From JACCXJ01 sp052387115 (GTDB lineage Bacteria > Pseudomonadota > Gammaproteobacteria > JACCXJ01), in assembly GCA_052387115.1 (NCBI GenBank), contig JBQTJM010000399.1, positions 1-24,534 of the forward strand: a stretch of 24,534 bases of DNA, read 5' to 3'. Within the stretch, counting starts at the first letter, position 1. Every line of letters starts with the position of its first letter. The notes beneath the pieces were generated by a model. It saw nothing but the letters and a program-made list of their open reading frames with translations, made no database searches and was not told where the DNA came from. Below, one piece after another: positions 7,621-14,860 of this stretch. The translations under genes and the position numbers were made by a program.

Positions 7621-10536
7621 CTAAACACGAAAGACTTTCATCACCTCATCGCCGAGGTGGTTGATGACCTTTACGGCGATGCGGCCGGACTTGGGTTTGT
7701 CGAAGGGGCGAGAGGTGTCGCTGTTCAGGGTGGCCCAGGCCTCGGCGTTAATCTCAACTTTGAGGGTGGTCTTCAGGGCGCTGTAGGGGTCGTTGGCGCC
7801 GAGGAAATAGGCGTGGCGGACGAAGAAGCTTTCTTCGTTGTAGTCCGTGTCGATGAACCAGCAGGCGATGCCGTCGGAGCCGTCGCTGCGGACTTCCCCG
7901 CTGCTGGGGTCGAAGACATCCACGCCGCGGACCTGCACGCGCAGTCGGCCGTCGGGCTCCGGCAGGATGGCAATGTCCGGCTCGCCGAAGACGACGAATA
8001 GGTTGCCCTTGCCGGTGTTCTTGAGGTCTTCGGCCATGTGGAGGTCGGCGTTCATGCGGGCCTTGAGCACCGGGATGCGGCCCAGCTTGCTGAACTCCGT
8101 GGCGTGCGCCTCGTAGTTGAAGGCGCAGGCGATGAGCACATCGAACCCGGCATCGCCCGCCTCGCGGGCGGCGGCGACGAGGTCGGGGCGGCTGATGGTG
8201 CCGAACTCGGGGCCGATAAAGACGGCGGCGCGCTTCTCCGAGTCGGCTTCGCGGTAACGACCCTCGGCAGAGACCATTTCGCCCGGCCAGGGAGTGATCG
8301 AGGTGAAGGTGATCCTGTCGTCCTTGTGTGCCTGCTGCACGCCGGCGGTCTTAAGGTTTTCGAGGATCATCTGCTCGAAGCTACGGCCGGGAGCGTAGTC
8401 GGCGCTGTCTTCGGCCAGTTTGAGGGGGTCGATCAACTCGTCGTTTTCGTCCACGCCGAGCACCCGGTGGGGGCTTAAGCTCTCGACGGTGAACGGGCCG
8501 GCCACGCGGACCTTCTTCTTATCGTCGTAGGGCTTATCGTAGAGGTGTTCGAACTCCGCCTTGGCGGCGATGGAGGCGTCGATCTCCTTCTGGCGGGCAA
8601 TGCGGGCCTCCCAGAAGTCGGCCAGCGGCTCGCGGGCGGCCCCCGGCCAGTCGACGGGCGCTTGGCGCGGGACTTCCCATTCGACGAGGGCGAAGGCGGG
8701 CACGACCTCACCGCTCGGCATCGTGAAAGCGGCGCCGCCGGGGGCGTCGAAGCGTACCTCCTTACCCTCGCGCCCGCCGGTGGTGACGCGGAAGGGGTTC
8801 TTGTAGCCGCGCAGGACCGTGTTCAGTCGGGTCAGCGCGTCGTGCAGGCGCGGCTGCCACCTCTCCCAGATGACATCGATCTCCGCGTTGTTGGCGATGG
8901 CCTTCAGCGTGATGTGCGGCACGCGGTCGTAGACGAAGCCGTGGCGGATATTGCCGTGGGTAGGTTTCTCCACCCACACGCGGCGGCACAGCTCGGCCTC
9001 CTTGCGCTGACCCTCCCTTGAGTCGGCCAGCAGGTAATACGGATAGCGCGCGCCCATGATGCGGGCGCGGGCCAGCGCAAGCGCCACACGTGAGGTGTCA
9101 ATAGTGATCCAGCGGCGGCCCCATTGCTCGGCGACATAGGCTGCGGTGCCGGACCCGCAGGTCGGGTCGAGCACAAGATCACCGGGGTCGGTGGTCATCA
9201 AGATGCAGCGCTGGACGACAAGGGGACGGGTTTGAACCACGTAAAGCTTTGGGTCTGACAAACTGAAGCCACTGCTTGTATCGAGCCACTGGTTGTTGAG
9301 AGGGAATGCTGCGAAATCATCGATGAACCGGGGAAACATTAGCCGCTTTCCGGTGCCCTCAAGCCGAGCCGAATTAGCCAAGCGAACCAATCCGGCACGA
9401 TGTGTCTTCCAGTGGCTATTGCCCGGACATTTGTAAATCTGTGCTGAGTAGTTGAACGACGCTGATCCAACGTCAGACCATCCTTTCGAGACCAAGTCGC
9501 CGAGTGTGAACACTCTTGCATCAACTGGAAGTGGATCTTCACCGGAGACTTCGCCTTTCGTTAGTGGTCTTTGACTGCCATCCGGAAAGACTACGCTACG
9601 ATATTTTTCGCCTTTCTCAGTGTTGACCGCCTTGACACCATACAAGGGCCGGAACTTGAGCGCTTCCTTCTTCTTAGCGAAAAAGAGGATGTAGTCTGAC
9701 GTGTTTGAGAGGTAGATAGTCGAATGAGCACTCGTTGTCGCGAACGAGACCATTGACACAAAGTTTTCCTCCCCGAAGACCTCTTCGAGCAAAGCTCGCA
9801 CGCGGTGAACGTTTTCGCTCCCAATCTGCACAAAGATGGAGCCGGAATCCGCGAGCAAGTCGCGGGCGACGGTAAGCCGGTCGCGGAGGTAGGTGAGGTA
9901 GCTGTGGATGCCGTCGCGCCAGGTGTCGCGGAAGGCTTTGACCTGCTCCGGCTCGCGGGTGATGTGGTCGGCCTTGCCGTCCTTCACGTCGCGGCTGGTC
10001 GTGGACCACTGGAAGTTGCTGTTGAATTTGATGCCGTAGGGCGGGTCGATGTAGATGCACTGCACCTTGCCGCGCAGCCCTTCGCGCTCGGCGAGTGAGG
10101 CCATGACCTGGAGCGAGTCGCCGAGGATCATGCGGTTCGACCAGTTCTGGTCGTGCTGGTAGAACTCCGTCCTGTCTACGCCCTCCGGGATGCCGTTGAA
10201 ATCGGCGAAGAGATCGATCTGCTCGGCTCGTCCGGCTGCGTGCTCACGCTCCTTCGACTCCCGCAGCAAGTCGTCGATGAGCACCTTCGGCTGGACCTTC
10301 TCCTGGATATAGAGCGGCGGGACATGGACCACGAGGTCGCTCCAGTCCTGCTCGTCCTTCCCGCGCCAGACGAGCTGGGGATCGAGGTCGGTGTTGCGCG
10401 GATATTTCACCGTGCGAGGCGCCTCGTGCTCCTTCTCAAGCACGGACTGATGCTCGGCGGTGGGGATGTTCTTGCGCTTGTCCTCCCTGTGGCGGAGGGT
10501 CTCGACGCTCTTTTGCGCTTTCGGTTTGTTGGCCAT
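7621..10536 (-). CDS. Site-specific DNA methyltransferase, Type III-like modification subunit
   Basis: This is a 971-residue DNA amino-methyltransferase (N6-adenine or N4-cytosine) that would protect host DNA and provide sequence recognition for the nuclease encoded upstream. Motif IV reads YIDPPYGIKFNSNFQW (about residues 162-177) and lies before the AdoMet-binding motif I, LDPTCGSGTAAYVAEQWG (about 455-475). This is the beta-class order typical of Type III Mod proteins. The stretch between them (about 235-430) is the expected target-recognition region and is markedly less GC-rich. A long C-terminal extension with a nuclease-like or scaffold look follows (PFTVESLSPHRVLG). ATG 10536 is preferred; an upstream GTG at 10545 directly abuts the toxin stop. 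Neighbours in order of transcription are res, vapB, vapC, then this gene, so expression may depend on the toxin-antitoxin promoter. It is intact, with no frameshift. Confidence 0.93.
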   Translation of the reverse strand: MANKPKAQKSVETLRHREDKRKNIPTAEHQSVLEKEHEAPRTVKYPRNTDLDPQLVWRGKDEQDWSDLVVHVPPLYIQEKVQPKVLIDDLLRESKEREHAAGRAEQIDLFADFNGIPEGVDRTEFYQHDQNWSNRMILGDSLQVMASLAEREGLRGKVQCIYIDPPYGIKFNSNFQWSTTSRDVKDGKADHITREPEQVKAFRDTWRDGIHSYLTYLRDRLTVARDLLADSGSIFVQIGSENVHRVRALLEEVFGEENFVSMVSFATTSAHSTIYLSNTSDYILFFAKKKEALKFRPLYGVKAVNTEKGEKYRSVVFPDGSQRPLTKGEVSGEDPLPVDARVFTLGDLVSKGWSDVGSASFNYSAQIYKCPGNSHWKTHRAGLVRLANSARLEGTGKRLMFPRFIDDFAAFPLNNQWLDTSSGFSLSDPKLYVVQTRPLVVQRCILMTTDPGDLVLDPTCGSGTAAYVAEQWGRRWITIDTSRVALALARARIMGARYPYYLLADSREGQRKEAELCRRVWVEKPTHGNIRHGFVYDRVPHITLKAIANNAEIDVIWERWQPRLHDALTRLNTVLRGYKNPFRVTTGGREGKEVRFDAPGGAAFTMPSGEVVPAFALVEWEVPRQAPVDWPGAAREPLADFWEARIARQKEIDASIAAKAEFEHLYDKPYDDKKKVRVAGPFTVESLSPHRVLGVDENDELIDPLKLAEDSADYAPGRSFEQMILENLKTAGVQQAHKDDRITFTSITPWPGEMVSAEGRYREADSEKRAAVFIGPEFGTISRPDLVAAAREAGDAGFDVLIACAFNYEAHATEFSKLGRIPVLKARMNADLHMAEDLKNTGKGNLFVVFGEPDIAILPEPDGRLRVQVRGVDVFDPSSGEVRSDGSDGIACWFIDTDYNEESFFVRHAYFLGANDPYSALKTTLKVEINAEAWATLNSDTSRPFDKPKSGRIAVKVINHLGDEVMKVFRV
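9240..9830. other. Low-GC patch covering the methyltransferase target-recognition region
   Basis: Four 60-base rows counted by hand in this stretch (9241, 9301, 9661, 9721) give about 43-55 % GC. Rows from the same gene on either side give about 68-75 %. The patch lies between catalytic motifs IV and I, where Type III Mod proteins carry their target-recognition domain. This is the expected footprint of domain replacement by recombination. Confidence 0.6.
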
Positions 10537-10545
10537 GCTCAGCAC

Positions 10546-10971
10546 TCAGACTTTGAACGGATTCTCGATCGTCAGCCCTTCGATGCGCTGGCCGTGCTGG
10601 AGGTCCTCGCTGTAGAGGCGAGTGCAACCGGATTCCAGAGCGGCGGCGAGGATCAGGCTGTCGTAGAAGCTGTATTGGTAACGCTCTTGTAGTTCGAGCG
10701 CACGGGTGTAAAGCGCCGGGCTGGGCATGACGCGCCAGAGCGGAACCAGGGAACGCTCCAGGATCTGCTGCGCCTCATTCTGTGTGGTGTGCCGCGTGAA
10801 CTTGCGGGTGACGACATTGAGGGTTTCCTGAACGACCTGGAAGCTGATGCACCCACTGTCCGCCGCCAGCGCCTGGGACACGAGCCGACGGGCGACGGTC
10901 TGCTTGGCCGGCGCCGCATCGTCGAAGAGATAGACGAGGACATTGGAGTCGAAGAAGTCAGCGGCGCTCAT
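10546..10971 (-). CDS. PIN-domain toxin, VapC family ribonuclease
   Basis: This is a 141-residue PIN-domain protein, a Mg2+-dependent RNase that VapC toxins use to cleave tRNA or rRNA. The acidic residues expected at the active site are visible: Asp8 (FFDSNVLVYLFD), Glu49 (VVQETLNVV), Asp104 (YSFYDSLILAAAL) and an acidic pair near 122-123 (SEDLQHGQRI). The start ATG lies inside the end of the antitoxin gene, with a 14-base overlap in a different frame, the classic coupling of such pairs. Its TGA is followed 9 bases later by the methyltransferase ATG. It therefore sits in one transcript between the nuclease and methylase genes, which suggests an addiction function for the restriction locus. 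It is intact; the RNA target cannot be read from sequence. Confidence 0.92.
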   Translation of the reverse strand: MSAADFFDSNVLVYLFDDAAPAKQTVARRLVSQALAADSGCISFQVVQETLNVVTRKFTRHTTQNEAQQILERSLVPLWRVMPSPALYTRALELQERYQYSFYDSLILAAALESGCTRLYSEDLQHGQRIEGLTIENPFKV

Positions 10972-11185
10972 TCATTTCATCCCGCGTGAACTTGCGCCCG
11001 CCCGAGCTCAGACGTCCCTGGAGGCTGTCCATCAACTCCTCGAACTGCTTGACGCGTCGCTGCCGCGCGTATTGTTCCAGCCAGAGGCGGAACTGTTCGT
11101 TGAGCGTTGTGTTATTGAGGCGCGCGGCTTCGCGGGCTTCCTCGATCAGGGCTGCGTCCGCGGAGAACGTGATGTTCTTGGTCAT
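10958..11185 (-). CDS. VapB-type antitoxin, ribbon-helix-helix
   Basis: This 75-residue antitoxin would bind and inhibit the adjacent PIN toxin and repress its own promoter. The N-terminal half has the ribbon-helix-helix pattern: a short strand KNITFSAD, helix LIEEAREAARL, turn NNTTLN, helix EQFRLWLEQYA. A basic, disordered-looking tail follows and probably wraps the toxin. ATG 11185 has AAGGA at 11191-11195, five bases away, a strong ribosome-binding site. A consensus-like promoter and a palindrome lie directly upstream. The stop overlaps the toxin start by 14 bases. It is intact. Assignment to RHH rather than AbrB/MazE is made by helix pattern only. Confidence 0.88.
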   Translation of the reverse strand: MTKNITFSADAALIEEAREAARLNNTTLNEQFRLWLEQYARQRRVKQFEELMDSLQGRLSSGGRKFTRDEMNERR

Positions 11186-11216
11186 GGCAATCCTTCGTGT
11201 TAGGGAAACACGGAAA

Positions 11217-11245
11217 ATTATACACGAGATTTATCCTCGTGTGGA
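11217..11245 (-). promoter_or_regulatory. Sigma-70 promoter of vapBC (and probably mod)
   Basis: On the minus strand a perfect TATAAT (forward 11217-11222) lies 17 bases from TCCACA (forward 11240-11245, four of six matches to TTGACA). The predicted start near 11210 gives a short leader with AAGGA before the antitoxin ATG. It would drive vapB, vapC and mod independently of res. Confidence 0.6.
11222..11242. promoter_or_regulatory. Palindromic operator candidate in the vapBC promoter
   Basis: ACACGAG (11222-11228) and CTCGTGT (11236-11242) form a perfect 7-bp inverted repeat with a 7-base centre. It lies across the -35/-10 spacer of the vapBC promoter, the usual place for autoregulation by the antitoxin or toxin-antitoxin complex. 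Confidence 0.55.
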
Positions 11246-11255
11246 CGCAGCCCGC

Positions 11256-14200
11256 TCATGGGTACTCGGAGCTCGTGTGGCGCAGGTTCATGCCGGCAAT
11301 CATCCGGTCGAACTCGGCTTCAACCCTCTGGGCGAAATCGTGCTGCATCTGATAAACCTCGATAAACTCGGCAAACGCCCAGCGGCCGTACGTTTTGAGG
11401 TTGTTCACGCCGGGCACCCAGTAGGTTTCCATCGTCGCCTTCTTCTCCTTCGCGTCCTCGCGGCGGTAGCCCTTGATCTCCACGACGAGGTGCAGGAGGT
11501 CCTCGGAGCCGCGGCCGTCGTCCACGAGCACGATGAAGTCGGGCAGGTATTTGCGGGACTCGGAGCCGTAACGGTAGGGTATTTCAAGGCCGAGGTTGTG
11601 GTTCTTCGTGTACGCGACGACCTTGGGGTGAGCTTCGGCGACGCGGCAGAATTCCGCTTCCCAGTCGCTGTCGAGCACGACCCAGTTGACGTGGTTCTTG
11701 GGCGGTGGGCCGCTCGCGTCCCACCGCAGGCTTCTGGAGGTGGTGAAGTGCACATGCGCCGTGGACCCGGTGGGATTGTAGGGGTCGAGCAGGGACTTGA
11801 TCGGCCGAGAGCCCTCCAGCGCACGGGTGATGCCCGCGGTGATGCGGTTGCAGGCCATGTCGGCCAGCTCCTGGTACATGAGGAGCGCGGGATAGGTGTT
11901 GCCCTTGCAGACGAGGCAGGTGTCGAGCCACTGCTTGGCAATACGCTTGAGCTGACCGAAGAGGTGGAGCTTCGGCTCCTCGCCGGGGTCGCGCCACTTG
12001 GTGTAGAGCAGGTGCTTGGTGAGCGCGAAGAGGAGCGAGGATTGCCGCATGTCCCCAAGGTGCCCGAGCGTCATGTCCACGGCCTCGCCGATGATGCCGG
12101 CGTTGCGCGTGATGGACGGTCCCACCAGGTCGGGTGTCAGCTCGAGGATGGAATCGGCGTTGAAGCTGGCGGTGAGGCGCTCCTCGGGCAGCTCGACCCG
12201 GTAGCCCTCGACCCGCGGGAAGCGGATTTCCAGGTGGTCCCGGTCGGGGCGCATGGCCTTGACCTGCACCGTCTCCAGCGGCGGCTGGGGCGGGGCGATG
12301 ACGGGCTTGGCTGTGAAATCGAAGGGGACGCCGAAGATGTCCGCGTACTCGGAATTGAAGAGGCCCTCCTCGTTGAGGTCGTAGGACTGGCGGCGGAGCG
12401 CCCGACCGATGACCTGCTCACAGAGAAGCTGGGTGCCGAAAGCGCGGATACCGAGGATGTGGGTGACGTTGTTGGCGTCCCACCCTTCGGTGAGCATCGA
12501 GACCGAGACGACACAGCGGATGCTGCCCCCGAGCGTGCCGGGCTTGCCGACGGTGTTCATGACCTCGCGTAAGAGCTCCTGGTCGCTGAGGTTCTCCGCG
12601 GCGCGGGCATCGCCGGTGCGCTCGATGATCTCGCGGCGGAAGCGCTCGATCTCGTCCGCGGCCATGGTGCGGAAGTTGGAGTCGAGGGCATCGCCGGCTT
12701 CGAGCTGCTCGCTGTCGATGAGGAGCGTGTTGGGACGCGAAAGTGGGTTGCCCGTGATCTCGTCGAAGTTGCGGAACAGTGCTAGACGCCCGTTTTCGAG
12801 CGTGGCCGTTCCGTCCTCGTTCTTGCGGTGAAAGCCTGAGACGAAGTCGTAGGCGAGCTTGGAGATTGCGGTGTTCTGGCAGACGATGATGAAGCACGGC
12901 GGTACCTTGATGCCGTGGTCCTGCCAGAGCTGAAAGGTCTTATCGTAGTGGCCGTAGAGCGCCTGCAGCGCCGTCTGTAGACGCGTGGGGAGTTTGAGTG
13001 GATCGAGCTCGCCGCCCTTGCCGCGACCCTTCCTGGGCATGTCCTTGCGGATGTTTTCCCAGAGGTTGCGAAAGACCGGCATCTCGTCGCCCGGAATATT
13101 TTCGGCAACGGGCACGCGCGGCAGCTTCACGATCCCGCACTCGATGGCGTCCATCAGGGAGAAATCGCTCATCGCCCAAGGGAAAAGCGTCCCTTCCGCA
13201 TAACCGGAGCCGCGCAGGAAGAAGGGCGTGGCCGAGAGGTCGATCACACGCGAGATGCCGAGCTTGCGGTTCGCGGTTTCGAGGCCGGAGATCCAGAGGC
13301 GGGCGACCTGGTTGTTCTTCTCGGCCTCCTTCTTCTCCTCACCCTTCAGCTCCGCATCGTCGGCTTCCGGCGGTTTTTCGCGGTAGCAGTGGTGCGCCTC
13401 GTCGTTGAGGACGAGGATGTTCTTCATGCCCATGAGGTCGGGCATGACGCGCTGGAGCATCTGGCCCTCGGTTTCCTTGGTGTTCAGCTCCTCACCCGTA
13501 CGGCCCTTGAGGAGCGCGCGGCCGCCGGCGGAAAGCTCGATGCGCTCGCGTAGCTTGAAGGCGGGGGAGTTGGTGATGACGATCTTTGCACGCTTGATCT
13601 CGTCAAGGAGGTCGTGGGGGACAAGCTCGCGATTCGCATAGTAGCTGTCGGGGTCGTTCGGCTGGAGCACACGCAGGCGGTCCTTGATGGTGAGGCCCGG
13701 TGCGACGATGAGAAAGCCCCGGGTGAAATGCTTGCTGCCAGGGCGGCGGGCGGCATTGACGGTCTGCCACGCGATGAGCATCGCCATTACGGTGGTCTTG
13801 CCCGCGCCGGTGGCGAGCTTCAACGCGAGGCGCTGGAGCTCCGGGTTGGCGTCCCTGTTGGCGGCGGCGAGGTGCTCGAGAAAGCGTTTGCCCGCCGCGG
13901 AATGGGGCGCGACCTCGATCAGCCAGATGGCGGTTTCAATCGCTTCGACCTGGCAGAAGAACGGGCGGACACCGCCGAAGTTGTGGTGCCGCCAGTGCTC
14001 GAGGAGCCGGGCGGTTTCCGGAGTCACCTGCCATTGTCCGGAAGGCAAGGAGCGCCACGCGTCGACGTGCCGGCGCACCTCGGTGATGATGGAAGTGGGG
14101 TCATATTGCTGCCCCCGCGTCGAAAGCCCCCTACCCTCATCGAGCACGAGCTCTTCCTGCTGCCTCGTGTGCTTGCGTTTCCTCGGTTTGGGGATGGGCG

Positions 14201-14339
14201 TGATGAACTCGGCGCGGCGGCGCCGATCGAGAACGCGCTGCGTCGGTTGACCTTGAGCATCAAGCTCCCAATGCCGGTGCGGGTATTCGTAGGGCGAATA
14301 CAGAATAGGATGATCAAAGAAGGGGTCGGGCATGGTCAT
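11256..14339 (-). CDS. Type III-like restriction endonuclease subunit (DEAH helicase-nuclease)
   Basis: This 1027-residue ATP-dependent restriction subunit would translocate on or signal along DNA and cut when the partner methyltransferase recognises unmodified sites. Visible parts are the N-terminal HPILYSPYEYPHRHWELD segment typical of these subunits, Walker A LKLATGAGKTT (about 172-182) and DEAH box LNDEAHHCY (about 310-318). Helicase motif VI lies in the EQVIGRALRRQSYD segment, and a C-terminal PD-(D/E)xK nuclease reads LPDFIVLVDDG then LVVEIKG (about 928-955). It starts ATG-ACC-ATG, so 14339 or 14333; neither has a clear ribosome-binding site. The order is res first and mod last, with vapBC between, unlike the usual mod-res. 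It may belong to the BPTD_3080-like group of restriction proteins (name from memory). No lesions are seen. Confidence 0.92.
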   Translation of the reverse strand: MTMPDPFFDHPILYSPYEYPHRHWELDAQGQPTQRVLDRRRRAEFITPIPKPRKRKHTRQQEELVLDEGRGLSTRGQQYDPTSIITEVRRHVDAWRSLPSGQWQVTPETARLLEHWRHHNFGGVRPFFCQVEAIETAIWLIEVAPHSAAGKRFLEHLAAANRDANPELQRLALKLATGAGKTTVMAMLIAWQTVNAARRPGSKHFTRGFLIVAPGLTIKDRLRVLQPNDPDSYYANRELVPHDLLDEIKRAKIVITNSPAFKLRERIELSAGGRALLKGRTGEELNTKETEGQMLQRVMPDLMGMKNILVLNDEAHHCYREKPPEADDAELKGEEKKEAEKNNQVARLWISGLETANRKLGISRVIDLSATPFFLRGSGYAEGTLFPWAMSDFSLMDAIECGIVKLPRVPVAENIPGDEMPVFRNLWENIRKDMPRKGRGKGGELDPLKLPTRLQTALQALYGHYDKTFQLWQDHGIKVPPCFIIVCQNTAISKLAYDFVSGFHRKNEDGTATLENGRLALFRNFDEITGNPLSRPNTLLIDSEQLEAGDALDSNFRTMAADEIERFRREIIERTGDARAAENLSDQELLREVMNTVGKPGTLGGSIRCVVSVSMLTEGWDANNVTHILGIRAFGTQLLCEQVIGRALRRQSYDLNEEGLFNSEYADIFGVPFDFTAKPVIAPPQPPLETVQVKAMRPDRDHLEIRFPRVEGYRVELPEERLTASFNADSILELTPDLVGPSITRNAGIIGEAVDMTLGHLGDMRQSSLLFALTKHLLYTKWRDPGEEPKLHLFGQLKRIAKQWLDTCLVCKGNTYPALLMYQELADMACNRITAGITRALEGSRPIKSLLDPYNPTGSTAHVHFTTSRSLRWDASGPPPKNHVNWVVLDSDWEAEFCRVAEAHPKVVAYTKNHNLGLEIPYRYGSESRKYLPDFIVLVDDGRGSEDLLHLVVEIKGYRREDAKEKKATMETYWVPGVNNLKTYGRWAFAEFIEVYQMQHDFAQRVEAEFDRMIAGMNLRHTSSEYP

Positions 14340-14586
14340 ATTCGCCAGGGAGTAGTCGCGTCCAGCGTGGCTTTGGATCCGTCGTTCAGGCAGGGCGGAG
14401 GACGCATGACGCGATCAGGGCGAGCGGCGGCCTCCAGGGCTTGGCGTTTCGCTGGCGCTTCAATTCCGCCGCACGCGTGTACAGGCCGTCACGCTGTCCG
14501 GCGAGGCGTTGGCCCGATTCTAGGGTACGGGGTCCCATCAGAAGGACCCCCGTGCTCTGCGCCCTCCGCATTCGCCGCTCGGCCTG
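14340..14586. other. Region upstream of res with a GC-rich hairpin
   Basis: I see no convincing gene here; a 61-codon minus-strand frame (14386-14571) has no recognisable features. GGGGTCC (14529-14535) and GGACCCC (14544-14550) form a perfect 7-bp stem with an 8-base loop. No T-run follows on either strand. It lies between the cyanase tail and the res gene and could end or attenuate transcription entering res. Confidence 0.35.
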
Positions 14587-14694
14587 CTACCACTTCTTAT
14601 AGGGCAAAAACTTACCGGACATGGTGATCCGTACCCGATCACCTTTAGGATCTTCTTCTTTATCCACTTCTAAGGTGAAGTCAATAGCGCTCAT
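14587..14694 (-). pseudogene. cynS: Cyanate hydratase (cyanase), C-terminal remnant
   Basis: A 35-codon stretch beginning at ATG 14694 reads MSAIDFTLEVDKEED then RVRITMSGKFLPYKKW and ends at TAG 14587-14589. It matches, from memory, the invariant C-terminal domain of cyanase, the enzyme that converts cyanate and bicarbonate to ammonia and CO2. The full protein has about 145-155 residues. The catalytic Arg and Glu lie upstream and the catalytic Ser of this domain is near the MSAI start. The upstream sequence does not continue the protein in any frame: the GFGDGI-like stretch expected just before MSAI is absent. It is therefore the tail of a gene removed by a deletion ending close to 14695. No function is expected. 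Confidence 0.85.
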
Positions 14695-14834
14695 GGGAAA
14701 ACCGGTCCGTGGTGAAGCTGTTGTAATACCGCGAGGTACGGTCCAAACCTCCAACGCAAGGCAAAGGGATCAGTTTCGGCGTTTTTACAATGAGAGCGGT
14801 TCCTTCCGCGCTGGTGGTTCGTGTTCACCATCAT
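14691..14834 (-). CDS. Small ORF of unknown function (47 aa)
   Basis: ATG-ATG at 14834/14831 is preceded by AGGAG at a good distance, and lies 27 bases after the stop of the flavoprotein gene, in the same direction. The peptide has a basic N-terminal third with one Cys and His residues, and a C-terminal LRWRFGPYLAVLQQLHHG segment. I do not recognise it. Its end coincides with the start of the cyanase remnant, so the frame could itself be a truncated gene joined to cyanase by the same deletion. The strong ribosome-binding site is the main support for translation. Confidence 0.4.
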   Translation of the reverse strand: MMVNTNHQRGRNRSHCKNAETDPFALRWRFGPYLAVLQQLHHGPVFP

Positions 14835-14860
14835 GAGCCGCTCCTGCAATACTGCGAAGG

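Noticed and set aside
10986..12572. 528-codon open frame on the plus strand
   Set aside because: It is antisense to vapB and the restriction subunit, both of which have clear family motifs; composition is that of a shadow frame.
14386..14571. 61-codon minus-strand frame upstream of res
   Set aside because: There is no good ribosome-binding site, no recognisable features, and it contains the GC-rich hairpin; too weak to call.
13614..14627. 337-codon open frame on the plus strand
   Set aside because: It is antisense to the helicase part of the restriction subunit and runs into non-coding sequence; no protein features.
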